The notes under the pieces are model-generated. The model had not been told where the DNA came from. It ran no database searches and was given only the letters and a program-made list of their open reading frames with translations. Shown here in pieces: positions 23,132 to 32,319 of a DNA stretch of 36,860 bases. The position numbers and the translations under genes were made by a program. This DNA is from a virus. Location: positions 1 to 36,860 of IMG/VR virus record IMGVR_UViG_3300028840_000579; one strand, 5' to 3'. Each line of letters starts with the position of its first letter. Within the stretch, counting starts at the first letter, position 1.

Positions 23132-23397
23132 GTTTTGTCCGTTTGGGTTTAATCTTTGCAATGATATTAAGATTTTACCAAGGAGCGTTCAGTTATAAAG
23201 ATTTGCTCGAACTTCCATATAATACGTTTATGATGTTTTATGACTATATGGGGTATCTGATCAATATGGAAACCAAGGAAGGTCAAAAGCGAAATCGATT
23301 GGAAGATCAAAAACTAAAAGCAGAACTCGGAATTACAACGATCGATAATGATCTCAATCAATTGCGTAATTTATTCACTAGTAAAGTCAAAAAATAA
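23071..23397 (+). CDS. Tail assembly chaperone, frameshift extension (gpGT-like)
   Basis: The -1 frame after the slippery site adds about 108 residues and gives a fused product of about 204. It has no good start of its own: the first ATG is at 23161, well inside the conserved-looking part ATIEDIGFVRLGLIFAM. The region FYQGAFSYKDLLELPYNTF resembles gpT-type C-terminal domains. The stop overlaps the tape measure start (TAATG). Expression by frameshifting is inferred from sequence alone. Confidence 0.75.
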   Translation, partial: SDNPNEKRARAGEPATIEDIGFVRLGLIFAMILRFYQGAFSYKDLLELPYNTFMMFYDYMGYLINMETKEGQKRNRLEDQKLKAELGITTIDNDLNQLRNLFTSKVKK

Positions 23398-26300
23398 TGG
23401 CAGAAGTAAGAAGACTTGAAATCAATGTTATCGCCGAGACAAGTCAAGCCGAGAAAAATTTGAAATCGGTGGACAAAGCAGCTGATCAAGCAGCTGGCGG
23501 TCTTGATGATGTCGGAAAATCGGCAGACAAAGCTTCAACTGATGTTTCAAAAGTTGGGAAAGCTTTTGGAATTACAACCGAGCAAAGCAAAAAGTTTGCG
23601 AAACAGCTTGGCTTAGTTGCGGTTGCTGCCGGAGCGATTGCCGTTGCAGTTGGAACAAAAGCAGTCAAGGAATTTGCTGCGTTTGAGCAGAGATTGAGCG
23701 ACGTTTCGACTTTGCTTGCTGGAGATAGCACTGAAGCGATCGGAAAGTTTGACGCTGGAATTAAGGAGCTATTGAAAACAGTGCCGAAATCTGCTGACGA
23801 TTTGGGAGCTTCTGCGTATCAGATCGTATCAGCTGGGATCACTGACGCAGACGAAGCTTTGACTGTATTAAAAGAGTCTTCTGAATTGGCAGTCGCTGGT
23901 CTTGGTACTACCGAGGAAGCCACCAACTTATTGACCACAGCATTGAACGCTTTTAATATCCCGGCCGATCAAGCTGCGGAAACTTCTGATATTTTATTCA
24001 AGACTGTTGCTGCGGGTAAAACTGACATATCTCAATTATCTCAAGCGTTTGGTAAAATGGCGGGTAATGCGGTATCAGCTGGCGTTTCTTTAGTTGATGT
24101 TCAAGCTGCGACTGCTGCGATCTCTGCCGTTACTGGCAAGACTTCTGAAACTCAAAATGCTTTGGCTCAGGTATTTTTGGAATTAACAGTCGCCGGGGGA
24201 AAGCTTGACAAAGGATTGCAATCAAATGGCTCTTCGCTCCAAGCATTGAACGACGCAATTGCAGAAAAAGGACTTGTTGGCGGTTTTGAACAGGTCAGGG
24301 ACGAACTTGGATTGACTGATACTGAATTTAAGAACTTATTCAGCTCAGCCGAGGGTGGAACTGCGGTGTTTCAATTATTGACTTCTGCGAATGAGGGTTT
24401 TGTGAACTCTCAAACTGATATGACTGAGGGAGCGAATAAAGTAAGGGAAGCTTTTGAAAAACAGCAAGAGACAGTTCAAGCTCAATACCAATTGTTTCAA
24501 AATGAGCTTAATGTTGCTCTGATTAATTTGGGAGAGGTTGTTCTCCCAGTAGCAATCGCAGCAATGGGAGCTTTGTCAGATGTGATTGCTTTGATCCAGC
24601 CGACTATTGAATTACTTGCGAATAATTTGGATATTGTTATTCCGATACTTATTGGAGTAGGAACTGCTATTTTTACCGCTTTGCTTCCAGCAATGGGTGC
24701 TTTGATCACTTCAATTGGAGCTGCGGTTTTAGCTGCTTCTCCTTTTATTGCTCTCGGAGTTGCGATCTCAGTCGCCGTTTATGCGATTATTAAAGTTGTT
24801 CAGAATTGGGGGACAATAATGGAAGTATTAAAAGGGATCGTCAGTTCAGTTCTGAGTGCCGTTGGAGCTGCTTTTAATGCGGTCAAAAATGCGATCAGCG
24901 GAGTAATAAGTTCAATTTCAAGCGGATTGAAATCTTTTGCTTCCGCAATTCAATCGATATGGACAAGGATTGTGAATTTTACAAAAGCGAATTGGGACAA
25001 AATAAGAATTATATTACTGGCAATCGCTGGTCCGATCGGACTTGTAATTGGTTATTGGAATGAATTAAAAGCTGGAATTGAAAAAGTTATCAAAGGTATA
25101 TTTAATTTTTTATCAAATACTTTGCCGAGGTGGCTTTCAATTGCAAAGCAATTCGGCGAAAACTTAATCAAGGGAGTTGCGAATTTGCCAGCTGAATTTT
25201 TGCGGATCGCTGGTGAAATGATTGACGGATTTATTCAGGGAGTTAAAAACAAAATCACTGGTGCGGTTAATGCGGTCAAAGAATTTGCCGGAAGCGTTGC
25301 CGGAGCTGCCAAATCAGTTCTTGGTATTCAATCACCCTCAAGAGTTTTCAGAGAACTCGGTAATAATACAGCCGAGGGATTTTTGCTTGGTATTGAAGAC
25401 GAAAGCGAGGAAGCTCAAGCGGTTATGCGGGAATTTGTTGAGGGATTGCAAGCAGAAGCAAAGGACGCTCAAGAGCCGTTGGATTTTACTGGTGCTTTTC
25501 AGGAACTTGAGCAAGTTGTTTCAGACGCTTTTGACGAAGCTTCCGCAGCGATCACAGATTTTGTTCAAACAAATGCTGACGCTCAGCAACAACTTCGAGA
25601 CGAAATCGCTCAGACTGAACAGGAGATCAAAGATCTTGAAGCTGCTTTTGCGGAAGCAAATCTCAAAGCTGAACAGCAATTTCAAGAAACTGCTGCCGGG
25701 ATTGTTCTTGACGCAAAAGAAAAAGAAGCTGAGATCCAAGAGCAAATCAATAAGCTTAAAAGTGAAGCGGCCGAACAAGAAAAAGCTCCTGATCCTGAAC
25801 GTCTTGCTAGACTTCAAGAAGAGCTGGCAGCTGCTCAAGCTATTTTGGAAACTCAAAGAGAGCAGCAAATTGTTACTCAAGAACAGCTTGCAGAGGAAGA
25901 GAGATTGCGAGGACTTAATGCTTTGGAGAGATTGCAAGAGGAGTATCTTATTGAACAGGAAATCAGACAGCAAAGATTTGAAGAGGAAAAAGCTGAGCTT
26001 GAAGCTCGACAAGAAGCTTTACAGGTCAGTTTGGACGCTCGGGAAGCTGAATTTGAAGCATTTTATACCAATTTGACCACTCAAGATCAAGCTTTTACTG
26101 AGGTTTATAATACTGCTTTGGCTCAGAGAGAAGCGACAACTGCTGCTTCGATTAATAGATTGATCGCTCATTATAATCGACTGGCTGCTGCGAAAAGAGC
26201 TGCTGGATTTGGAGACGGCGGATTTACTTCTGCGGACGCCGTAACTTCTGCCGTTGGATTTGCCAAGGGTGGACTTACTGGAATTGGCAAGCTGACAGAT

Positions 26301-26543
26301 GTTGCCGGAGTTGTTCACAAAGGAGAGTGGGTCGCTCCTAACTGGATGTTAAAAAAATTCGGACAAGTCTTTTCAAATCTTGAAAGGATCAGACGAAGAG
26401 GATTTGAAGAGGGTGGATTTACTTCGCCAGCTCCAGTATCAAATAATTATAATCAGCCAATTAATATCAAGGTAAAAGCTAACTCAAACGCAGATTATAA
26501 CGCTTTTGCTAGATACTTGAGTTGGGAATTACGCAGATCGTAA
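23397..26543 (+). CDS. Tape measure protein
   Basis: 1,048 residues. An N-terminal coiled coil and TP901-type core (AVKEFAAFEQRLSDVSTLLAG, then SADDLGASAYQIVSAGI) is followed by hydrophobic segments around 380-460, a PSRVFRELGNNTAEGFLLGI element (about 650), and a long E/Q-rich coiled coil (about 690-890). The end (NNYNQPINIKVKANSNADY) is typical of tape measures. It sets tail length; by the usual ~0.15 nm per residue the tail should be near 150 nm. The start ATG overlaps the chaperone stop. Confidence 0.9.
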   Translation: MAEVRRLEINVIAETSQAEKNLKSVDKAADQAAGGLDDVGKSADKASTDVSKVGKAFGITTEQSKKFAKQLGLVAVAAGAIAVAVGTKAVKEFAAFEQRLSDVSTLLAGDSTEAIGKFDAGIKELLKTVPKSADDLGASAYQIVSAGITDADEALTVLKESSELAVAGLGTTEEATNLLTTALNAFNIPADQAAETSDILFKTVAAGKTDISQLSQAFGKMAGNAVSAGVSLVDVQAATAAISAVTGKTSETQNALAQVFLELTVAGGKLDKGLQSNGSSLQALNDAIAEKGLVGGFEQVRDELGLTDTEFKNLFSSAEGGTAVFQLLTSANEGFVNSQTDMTEGANKVREAFEKQQETVQAQYQLFQNELNVALINLGEVVLPVAIAAMGALSDVIALIQPTIELLANNLDIVIPILIGVGTAIFTALLPAMGALITSIGAAVLAASPFIALGVAISVAVYAIIKVVQNWGTIMEVLKGIVSSVLSAVGAAFNAVKNAISGVISSISSGLKSFASAIQSIWTRIVNFTKANWDKIRIILLAIAGPIGLVIGYWNELKAGIEKVIKGIFNFLSNTLPRWLSIAKQFGENLIKGVANLPAEFLRIAGEMIDGFIQGVKNKITGAVNAVKEFAGSVAGAAKSVLGIQSPSRVFRELGNNTAEGFLLGIEDESEEAQAVMREFVEGLQAEAKDAQEPLDFTGAFQELEQVVSDAFDEASAAITDFVQTNADAQQQLRDEIAQTEQEIKDLEAAFAEANLKAEQQFQETAAGIVLDAKEKEAEIQEQINKLKSEAAEQEKAPDPERLARLQEELAAAQAILETQREQQIVTQEQLAEEERLRGLNALERLQEEYLIEQEIRQQRFEEEKAELEARQEALQVSLDAREAEFEAFYTNLTTQDQAFTEVYNTALAQREATTAASINRLIAHYNRLAAAKRAAGFGDGGFTSADAVTSAVGFAKGGLTGIGKLTDVAGVVHKGEWVAPNWMLKKFGQVFSNLERIRRRGFEEGGFTSPAPVSNNYNQPINIKVKANSNADYNAFARYLSWELRRS

Positions 26544-26557
26544 TTAATTAAAATAAT

Positions 26558-27973
26558 ATGTTAGCTTATAAATATACAGTCACAAATCAATTCTCAGGAG
26601 AAAACATTTTGATCAATGCTGCTCTTGATAATGACGGAAGTTGCAAAACTGTAACTGGACAGCCGACTGGATTGAGATTGACAAGATACCCTGTCTTTGA
26701 GCTTGATATAAGAAACGAAGACGACGAAAAGCAAGGTCAGCACGGGATCTTTGATTACTTTTCTTTTTATGGTCAAAGGAATATTACCTTTGAGGGAGTT
26801 ATTATTGCGGGAAACCACGAGCAATTGATTGAGATTGAAAATCGAGTGAAGAGAATTTTTACTCTCCCGGCTCAGCCGATTGCGAATGTAAATGACGGAT
26901 ATATCCTTATTGAATGGGAAGACGCTCTTGGCGTTGGTTGGCAGATCAAAGCTAAGATTGAGAGAGATTTGCGTTTCAGCCGAGAAACTGGAGTTAAGAC
27001 AGAAGCTTCTTTTTATATCGATCTAAAAGCAAGCGATCCTTTTATAGTGACGCAAACGGAATATTCTCAAACTCAATTGCTTGGCTGGAGACAATCACAA
27101 TTTATCGTTCCGGCTTTTCTGCCAAACAATTTCAATTTTCAGATTAATAATTTGCTCAATATTTATCAGGGTGGAACTGCTGACTCTCCTTGGCGAGCTT
27201 TGCTATATGGTCCAGCTGATAATCCCAAAATCACAAGGTTTTTTGAGAATGTATCTGACGACACATTGATTTCAAATTTTACTGAGTCGACTTGGAGTGG
27301 CGGAACTGAGGATACTGATATTTTTCAAAGCGATAGTATTGCGAGGAAATTATCAAGCACAAATGGCGTTCAAGATATTATGACAATATCGAAATCGATT
27401 AATCTTGATTACTTGAAGTTTATTACTTTTTATTTTTACGTTGATTATGCTGACAATCTTGAAGTCGGAGATTATTTGACTGGTCAAAATTATATTAAAT
27501 TCAAAGAAAATCCCGGATCAGACGAATTTGTTCTTGAATTTAGCGAGGGAAATCCAACAATCCGAAACGGCTGGAATTATTTTATAATCTTAAAAGACGA
27601 ATTTGAAAAGATTGGAACTCCGAGCTGGAATAATATCTCGGAAGTAGAGTTCAGCGTAAAATCAAAAGCGGGGACAATGGTCAACGTGACTTTTGATAAT
27701 TTAAGAAGCAGAAACATTTTATTTACAGAGAGCAAGCTTGAGACTGCGATCTCTTTGGCCGCCGGGGAATATATTGAGATTGATATATTAAACGGAAATG
27801 TTTTGAAAAATGGAGTGACTGACGTCACTGGATCTGTAACTTTGGACAGCGATTTTTTCACTTTATTGCCAAAGCAAAATCTGCTTGCTTATGAAAGCGA
27901 TCTTAACCCAAGGATAACTTGGGAATATCCAACTCAGCCAGTTGAATTTTATTGGCGAGACTCAATCTTATAA
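26558..27973 (+). CDS. Distal tail protein (Dit-like)
   Basis: 471 residues. The first 160 residues (YPVFELDIRNEDDEKQGQHGIFDYFSFYGQRNITFEG in outline, LIEIENRVKRIFTLP, WQIKAKIERDLRFSRETG) match the N-terminal ring domain of siphophage Dit proteins. The rest includes a beta-sandwich (about 230-380, STWSGGTEDTD...) which may be a carbohydrate-binding insertion. It forms the hub at the tail tip below the tape measure. It is longer than a minimal Dit, so it is of the evolved type. Confidence 0.78.
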   Translation: MLAYKYTVTNQFSGENILINAALDNDGSCKTVTGQPTGLRLTRYPVFELDIRNEDDEKQGQHGIFDYFSFYGQRNITFEGVIIAGNHEQLIEIENRVKRIFTLPAQPIANVNDGYILIEWEDALGVGWQIKAKIERDLRFSRETGVKTEASFYIDLKASDPFIVTQTEYSQTQLLGWRQSQFIVPAFLPNNFNFQINNLLNIYQGGTADSPWRALLYGPADNPKITRFFENVSDDTLISNFTESTWSGGTEDTDIFQSDSIARKLSSTNGVQDIMTISKSINLDYLKFITFYFYVDYADNLEVGDYLTGQNYIKFKENPGSDEFVLEFSEGNPTIRNGWNYFIILKDEFEKIGTPSWNNISEVEFSVKSKAGTMVNVTFDNLRSRNILFTESKLETAISLAAGEYIEIDILNGNVLKNGVTDVTGSVTLDSDFFTLLPKQNLLAYESDLNPRITWEYPTQPVEFYWRDSIL

Positions 27974-27975
27974 TT

Positions 27976-29070
27976 ATGTCACAATATACAGTTAGAATTT
28001 ATGATCGGTTATTTAACCCTGTTACCACATTTACAAATACTAATGTGTTTGATTTGGAATATTCTAACGAAGTCAATAAGCCGGGATCTGCGAGTTTCAA
28101 AATAAAAGTCAGAGATCCGAAAGCGACAACGACAAATCTGAAATTATTTAATCGGATCAAGATTTATAAGGGGACGCTTTTCAAATTTGTTGGATATATC
28201 GAGACTCTTAATGTTTCATTGAATACAATTGAGGTCAATTGCGTTGGAATGTTTCAAGTATTGAAAAATCGAAATATCGCTTATCAGACGACTCCGAGCG
28301 TGACTTTGACATACGAATTTTATTATATTCTGAATAATCTTATCAATGCGTCTGACGATACTGGAATTAATGAGGGAACAAGCACGTCTTCGTATTTTCT
28401 TAATAATCGGATAACTTTCAGAGATAACGACGCTCTCTCAGTTCTTCAAAAAATGGCTGCTCTTGATAATAAAGTGATTAATATTAACGAAAACCACGAG
28501 CTTGATCTGATTGACTCTCCCGGCTCGGACAAATCTGACAGTATTATTCTTAATTATGATATTAATCAGATCGCAACTGCGAATATCTTTGAATATAATG
28601 TTGAAGTTGACGGCGGAGATATGGCGAATGTGGTTATCGGAAAAACAAAAAGTATCGTAACAGTTCAGCAAGACCCAACTTCGATCGCTTTATTCGGGAA
28701 GCTTGAAGAGAGGAAAAATTTTGGCGAAAGTGAAACTTTGCAACAATTGGAAGACGAAGCCAAGACTTATTTGGATATTCACAAAAATGAGTTTATCGTT
28801 CCAAAGATTAAGCCGAACTCGCTCAAGCTTGATCCTGACTCTTATGATATTGGAGATACTGTTCGAGTAAATTTGGATAATGGATTTTTGGCTCTTAATG
28901 CGAAGTATTTAATTACAAAGAAAAAGGTAAGAGTTTCAAATTCAGGGATTGACGACGTTGATATTGACCTTGTTCAAGAGGGAGCAAATGTTCTACCGTC
29001 AAACTTCCTGAATGAGATCGCTGACGTTGATAAACGATTAACTATCACCGAGGGGATTGTGTTAGAATAA
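27976..29070 (+). CDS. Tail-associated hub protein (Tal/gp27-like)
   Basis: 364 residues from ATG 27976. The start YTVRIYDRLFNPVTTFTNTNVFDLEY, NKPGSASFKIKV and LFNRIKIYKG, and the SYDIGDTVRVNLDNGFLALNAKYLITKKK segment near the end are characteristic of siphophage Tal/gp37-like hub proteins. It makes the trimeric tip below Dit. The protein lacks a long C-terminal fiber or peptidase extension, so the receptor-binding part is probably the next gene. Confidence 0.75.
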   Translation: MSQYTVRIYDRLFNPVTTFTNTNVFDLEYSNEVNKPGSASFKIKVRDPKATTTNLKLFNRIKIYKGTLFKFVGYIETLNVSLNTIEVNCVGMFQVLKNRNIAYQTTPSVTLTYEFYYILNNLINASDDTGINEGTSTSSYFLNNRITFRDNDALSVLQKMAALDNKVININENHELDLIDSPGSDKSDSIILNYDINQIATANIFEYNVEVDGGDMANVVIGKTKSIVTVQQDPTSIALFGKLEERKNFGESETLQQLEDEAKTYLDIHKNEFIVPKIKPNSLKLDPDSYDIGDTVRVNLDNGFLALNAKYLITKKKVRVSNSGIDDVDIDLVQEGANVLPSNFLNEIADVDKRLTITEGIVLE

Positions 29071-29105
29071 TAATGTCGGTGGTTAATATATTTTATTAAA
29101 AATGT

Positions 29106-29111
29106 TATAAT
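29106..29111 (+). promoter_or_regulatory. Possible late promoter -10 (TATAAT) before gene 29124
   Basis: TTATAAT follows a TATTTTATTAAAA stretch and precedes AATAATAAGAG. The ATG is 13 bases downstream, so the leader would be very short. Same layout as at 9647 and 21646. Confidence 0.4.
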
Positions 29112-29123
29112 AATAATAAGAGT

Positions 29124-31550
29124 ATGGCTACAAAAATTTACATTATCGATAGCAATCAAGCTCAATACACTGACGAAGAGTTCAGTGCAATTCAATCTGA
29201 GCTTTACAGCGAGGGTGTCTTCAATGTTAATGGCACAAATGACGATTTGCTGGTAACTGAAAACACGACTCCTGACCTGTCTGTATTAATTAATACCGGC
29301 GGGGTTTTGATTTCCTATCTTAAAAATGCGATTACTTGGAAAGTGATCGGTAAAAGCAATGCAGTTGAAAATCTTGCAGTTAATCCGAATACAAGTGGAA
29401 GCAATAGGGTTGACGCAGTTATAGCTCATTTTAATCAAGACGAGCCGAATGAATTGAAAAATAATGTCTTTGAACTTTTAGTAATTGAGGGATCAGGAAC
29501 TTCTCCATTATCGGACGGAGATATTGATACAGCCGTTGGCGATACAAATTGGTATCGATTGGCTGATGTGACAGTGCCGAACGGAGCTTCTCAGATCTTA
29601 GACGCAAATATCTCTGATACTCGCTTGGCGATCAGTATTGGAATTAATGAGGGTGGTTATCGTTCAAGATATATCGGGGACGGATCTTCTCTTTTTGGTA
29701 TTTTGAAAAACCCGCTTGATAGTTCAATTTTGGCTGATACTGATATTGCTTACGATATTGGAGCACCAACTGAGAGATTTCGAAATTTATATACTGAGAA
29801 TGAATATTCTGATTTTTTCCACGGAGACGGCAGATTTTTAACAAATGTGCCGACCTCAGGTCTTGAAATTCAAGCAACTCTTGGAGAGGATTATCCAGCA
29901 AACGATATAATGGTAATTGATCAATCCTCAGGAACAACATTGCGTCAAGTTTATGGAGCAAGTTATATTGTTGGTCAAACTTTTACAATCCCGACAGGAA
30001 TGAGCGAAATCCACAGACTTGATTTAGCTTTAGGGAAAAATGGTAATCCAACTCCAAATGATGAGGATATTATTTGTGAAATTTGGACTGAAAGTGCTGG
30101 CTTCCCTGATACTTTAATTGCCACAGCTGACGCAAGAAAAGTTTACGAAGTTACAAGTGGAGCAAGTGGCGGAGAATGGTGTAGGTTTTTATTTAGCACT
30201 CCAGTTGCCGTAACTGCTGGCACTCAATATGTAATTGTTGTAAGATGTGCTGCTGGAACTTCAACTAATTATATCAGAAGTTATTGGATTAATGCAGATA
30301 TTTATCCCGGCGGTAATTATATTTATTCAATAAATGGTGGAACAAGCTGGACGGCAACAACTGGAGATATGAAATTCCGAGTTTTTGGTGATAATAATAT
30401 TCAATATCCATTTTACATTGATGACGGGAATTATTCTGACGTGGTAATTGCTGAACAAACAAATCAATCAAGTTATTATCAAATTTATACAACAAATTTC
30501 ACTGCTCAGATTTTTGACTCTTATGATTTTAATTGGCTGAGCAGTTTCAGAGTTTATATATATCGACAAGGATCTCCCGGAAATATTCCAGTTAATTTTG
30601 AGATCCAGTCGGTTGACGCAAATGGTGATCCGACTGGAACTGTTTTATTCTCTGATAGTTTGATTGCAAATACTGAAATTACAACGTCGCCAGCTTATTA
30701 TAAGTTTAATGCTGGAATTGCTTTGACTCCAAATACAAAATATGCTCTTGTTATCACTATGCCGTCAGGTGGAAATGCTGCTAACAATATCAGGTGGTAT
30801 TACAGAGTAACAGATACAACGATCCCGAATGGCTATGCTGCGACAACTGGTGGTGCGGGTTGGAATAAATTGAGCACGGCTGATATGACTTGCACTTTTA
30901 ATGGTCAACAGCAAAGAGTAGCTGGATCAGCTTATCGAGTTCAGCCGGGACATATTGATCGGCACTTGCCAGCTGGTATCCCGCCAAATACAACTCCAAT
31001 TAGTGCTGGAAATCCAATCACTCTCAGAGTAATGGGAACAGTTGTTGGCTGGAGTGGATTAACAACTGGTCAAGATTATTGGCTTGACGTAAATGGCACG
31101 TCACTGAGAACTAGTCCACCGTTAATCTTGCAAGGAACAACAGAGGGATTTCCGATCAGCGATAGTCGAGGAGCTGAGGTTTTTATTGGTCAAGCCGTTT
31201 CTCCGACAACTATTAATTTGAATTTGAATAAACCAAGTCAGGTAATTGCTCAAATTACTTCAATCAGTTTCCCAGCTGGAGTATTAAATTATACAATCCC
31301 AACTCCGAAAAATACTGCTGCTATTCGAGCGGTTGGTAGAACTCCTTGGACTAGCACTTCAAACTATGGTGGCGGGGATTTGTTTGTTGACGGAGTCAGT
31401 AAAATCTATTCAGAAGTTCGAGAAGTTGGAAATATCTCAGCAATGGCAACGATTTCCTTAAACTGGAACTTAGGAAGCTCTCACCTTTTCAATGTTTCAA
31501 CTGCTGGAACTGGTGCGAACGCTCAGTATATTACTTATTATCGTAAATAA
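29124..31550 (+). CDS. Baseplate/receptor-binding protein with tandem beta-sandwich domains
   Basis: 808 residues. The N-terminal 230 residues look like a baseplate attachment unit (NRVDAVIAHFNQDEP, YDIGAPTERFRNLYTEN). Two related beta-sandwich domains follow: about 275-410 (GQTFTIPTGMSEIHRLDLALGK, VAVTAGTQYVIVVRC) and about 430-600 (FNWLSSFRVYIYRQGSPGN, IALTPNTKYALVITMPSGG), like choice-of-anchor or carbohydrate-binding repeats. The C-terminal 200 residues are a separate head domain. Receptor binding is inferred from domain type and position after Tal. Confidence 0.7.
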   Translation: MATKIYIIDSNQAQYTDEEFSAIQSELYSEGVFNVNGTNDDLLVTENTTPDLSVLINTGGVLISYLKNAITWKVIGKSNAVENLAVNPNTSGSNRVDAVIAHFNQDEPNELKNNVFELLVIEGSGTSPLSDGDIDTAVGDTNWYRLADVTVPNGASQILDANISDTRLAISIGINEGGYRSRYIGDGSSLFGILKNPLDSSILADTDIAYDIGAPTERFRNLYTENEYSDFFHGDGRFLTNVPTSGLEIQATLGEDYPANDIMVIDQSSGTTLRQVYGASYIVGQTFTIPTGMSEIHRLDLALGKNGNPTPNDEDIICEIWTESAGFPDTLIATADARKVYEVTSGASGGEWCRFLFSTPVAVTAGTQYVIVVRCAAGTSTNYIRSYWINADIYPGGNYIYSINGGTSWTATTGDMKFRVFGDNNIQYPFYIDDGNYSDVVIAEQTNQSSYYQIYTTNFTAQIFDSYDFNWLSSFRVYIYRQGSPGNIPVNFEIQSVDANGDPTGTVLFSDSLIANTEITTSPAYYKFNAGIALTPNTKYALVITMPSGGNAANNIRWYYRVTDTTIPNGYAATTGGAGWNKLSTADMTCTFNGQQQRVAGSAYRVQPGHIDRHLPAGIPPNTTPISAGNPITLRVMGTVVGWSGLTTGQDYWLDVNGTSLRTSPPLILQGTTEGFPISDSRGAEVFIGQAVSPTTINLNLNKPSQVIAQITSISFPAGVLNYTIPTPKNTAAIRAVGRTPWTSTSNYGGGDLFVDGVSKIYSEVREVGNISAMATISLNWNLGSSHLFNVSTAGTGANAQYITYYRK

Positions 31551-31557
31551 TAAAAAT

Positions 31558-31878
31558 ATGGTTTTTACAGAAACTTATAATGAAAGCGAAAACTTTGACG
31601 AAGTTCAAAGCTTGATTGTCCCTCACAATAAGGACAATTATCCTGACAGCGTTGTTGTTTTTGATATTCAGGGAAATCAATATATTGAGGGAACTGACTA
31701 TACAATAACCAACGACAGCGTTGATCAATTTACTATTACCTTTTTGGGAGATCCAAAAAGCGGGAATTGGTACGCTGAATGGACGTTCTTGGAAATGATT
31801 GAGGGAGATAATAAATTTCATATCAGAGTAAGATTTGAAGATCCTGATTGGGTTGTCAAAGCTGAACTTCACGAGTAA
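31558..31878 (+). CDS. Small tail/baseplate-associated protein
   Basis: 106 residues from ATG 31558, beta-rich and acidic (VVVFDIQGNQYIEGTDYTIT, then GNWYAEWTFLEMIEG). An open frame extends 66 bases upstream into the receptor-binding gene but lacks a leader. It may be a minor baseplate or fiber-attached protein. No family recognised. Confidence 0.6.
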   Translation: MVFTETYNESENFDEVQSLIVPHNKDNYPDSVVVFDIQGNQYIEGTDYTITNDSVDQFTITFLGDPKSGNWYAEWTFLEMIEGDNKFHIRVRFEDPDWVVKAELHE

Positions 31879-31924
31879 ACTTATTAATGGGTTTATACCC
31901 TTTTTATTCATAACTTAATTAATT

Positions 31925-32269
31925 ATGTCAGAAGAAAATACTCAAGAGATCAGGGGTGAAGCAAAGGACGGTACTATTTTTACCGCCGATAGTCCTGAAG
32001 TTAAGGACTTTATGCAAAAATATCCTGATGTAACTTTGGAAGCTGCGATCGGATCTGTCGTTAATCAATACAATAGCGACAACTCTGACGAGCCAACTCC
32101 CGAAGCTGACGAAGCTCCGGCCGAAGCTCCAGCCGAAGAAGAAGCGAGCGAAGACGCTCCGGCAGAAGAAGAAGCTGCCGAAGAAGCTGAGGAAGCAGAA
32201 GCAGAAGCAGAAGAAGCAAGCGAAGACGAAGAAGCTCCCAATGAAGAAGAAGACAAAGAAGAAAAATAA
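31925..32269 (+). CDS. Acidic low-complexity protein
   Basis: 114 residues. The first 50 residues look folded (IRGEAKDGTIFTADSPEVKDFMQKYP, then AAIGSVVNQYN). The remainder is almost entirely E, A and D with scattered S and P, and must be disordered and strongly negative. The DNA is a GAAGAA-rich repeat tract and thus prone to slippage. A true terminator follows. DNA mimicry or a solubilising tail are possible; no evidence favours either. Confidence 0.6.
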   Translation: MSEENTQEIRGEAKDGTIFTADSPEVKDFMQKYPDVTLEAAIGSVVNQYNSDNSDEPTPEADEAPAEAPAEEEASEDAPAEEEAAEEAEEAEAEAEEASEDEEAPNEEEDKEEK

Positions 32270-32277
32270 ACTTTACT

Positions 32278-32304
32278 AAAAAGGGAGCGAGTTGCTCCCT
32301 TTTT
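32278..32304 (+). terminator. Rho-independent terminator after the structural operon
   Basis: AAAAAGGGAGC and GCTCCCTTTTT form an 11-bp stem around GAGTT, ending in a U run. This is the clearest terminator of the genome and closes the tail gene block just before the amidase gene. Confidence 0.9.
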
Positions 32305-32319
32305 ATAACCAATTAACGT

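Noticed and set aside
25222-26076. 284-residue + strand ORF inside the tape measure gene
   Set aside because: It is L/K-rich translation of the Q/E-rich coiled coil in another frame, with no leader and no domain; a shadow of the tape measure.
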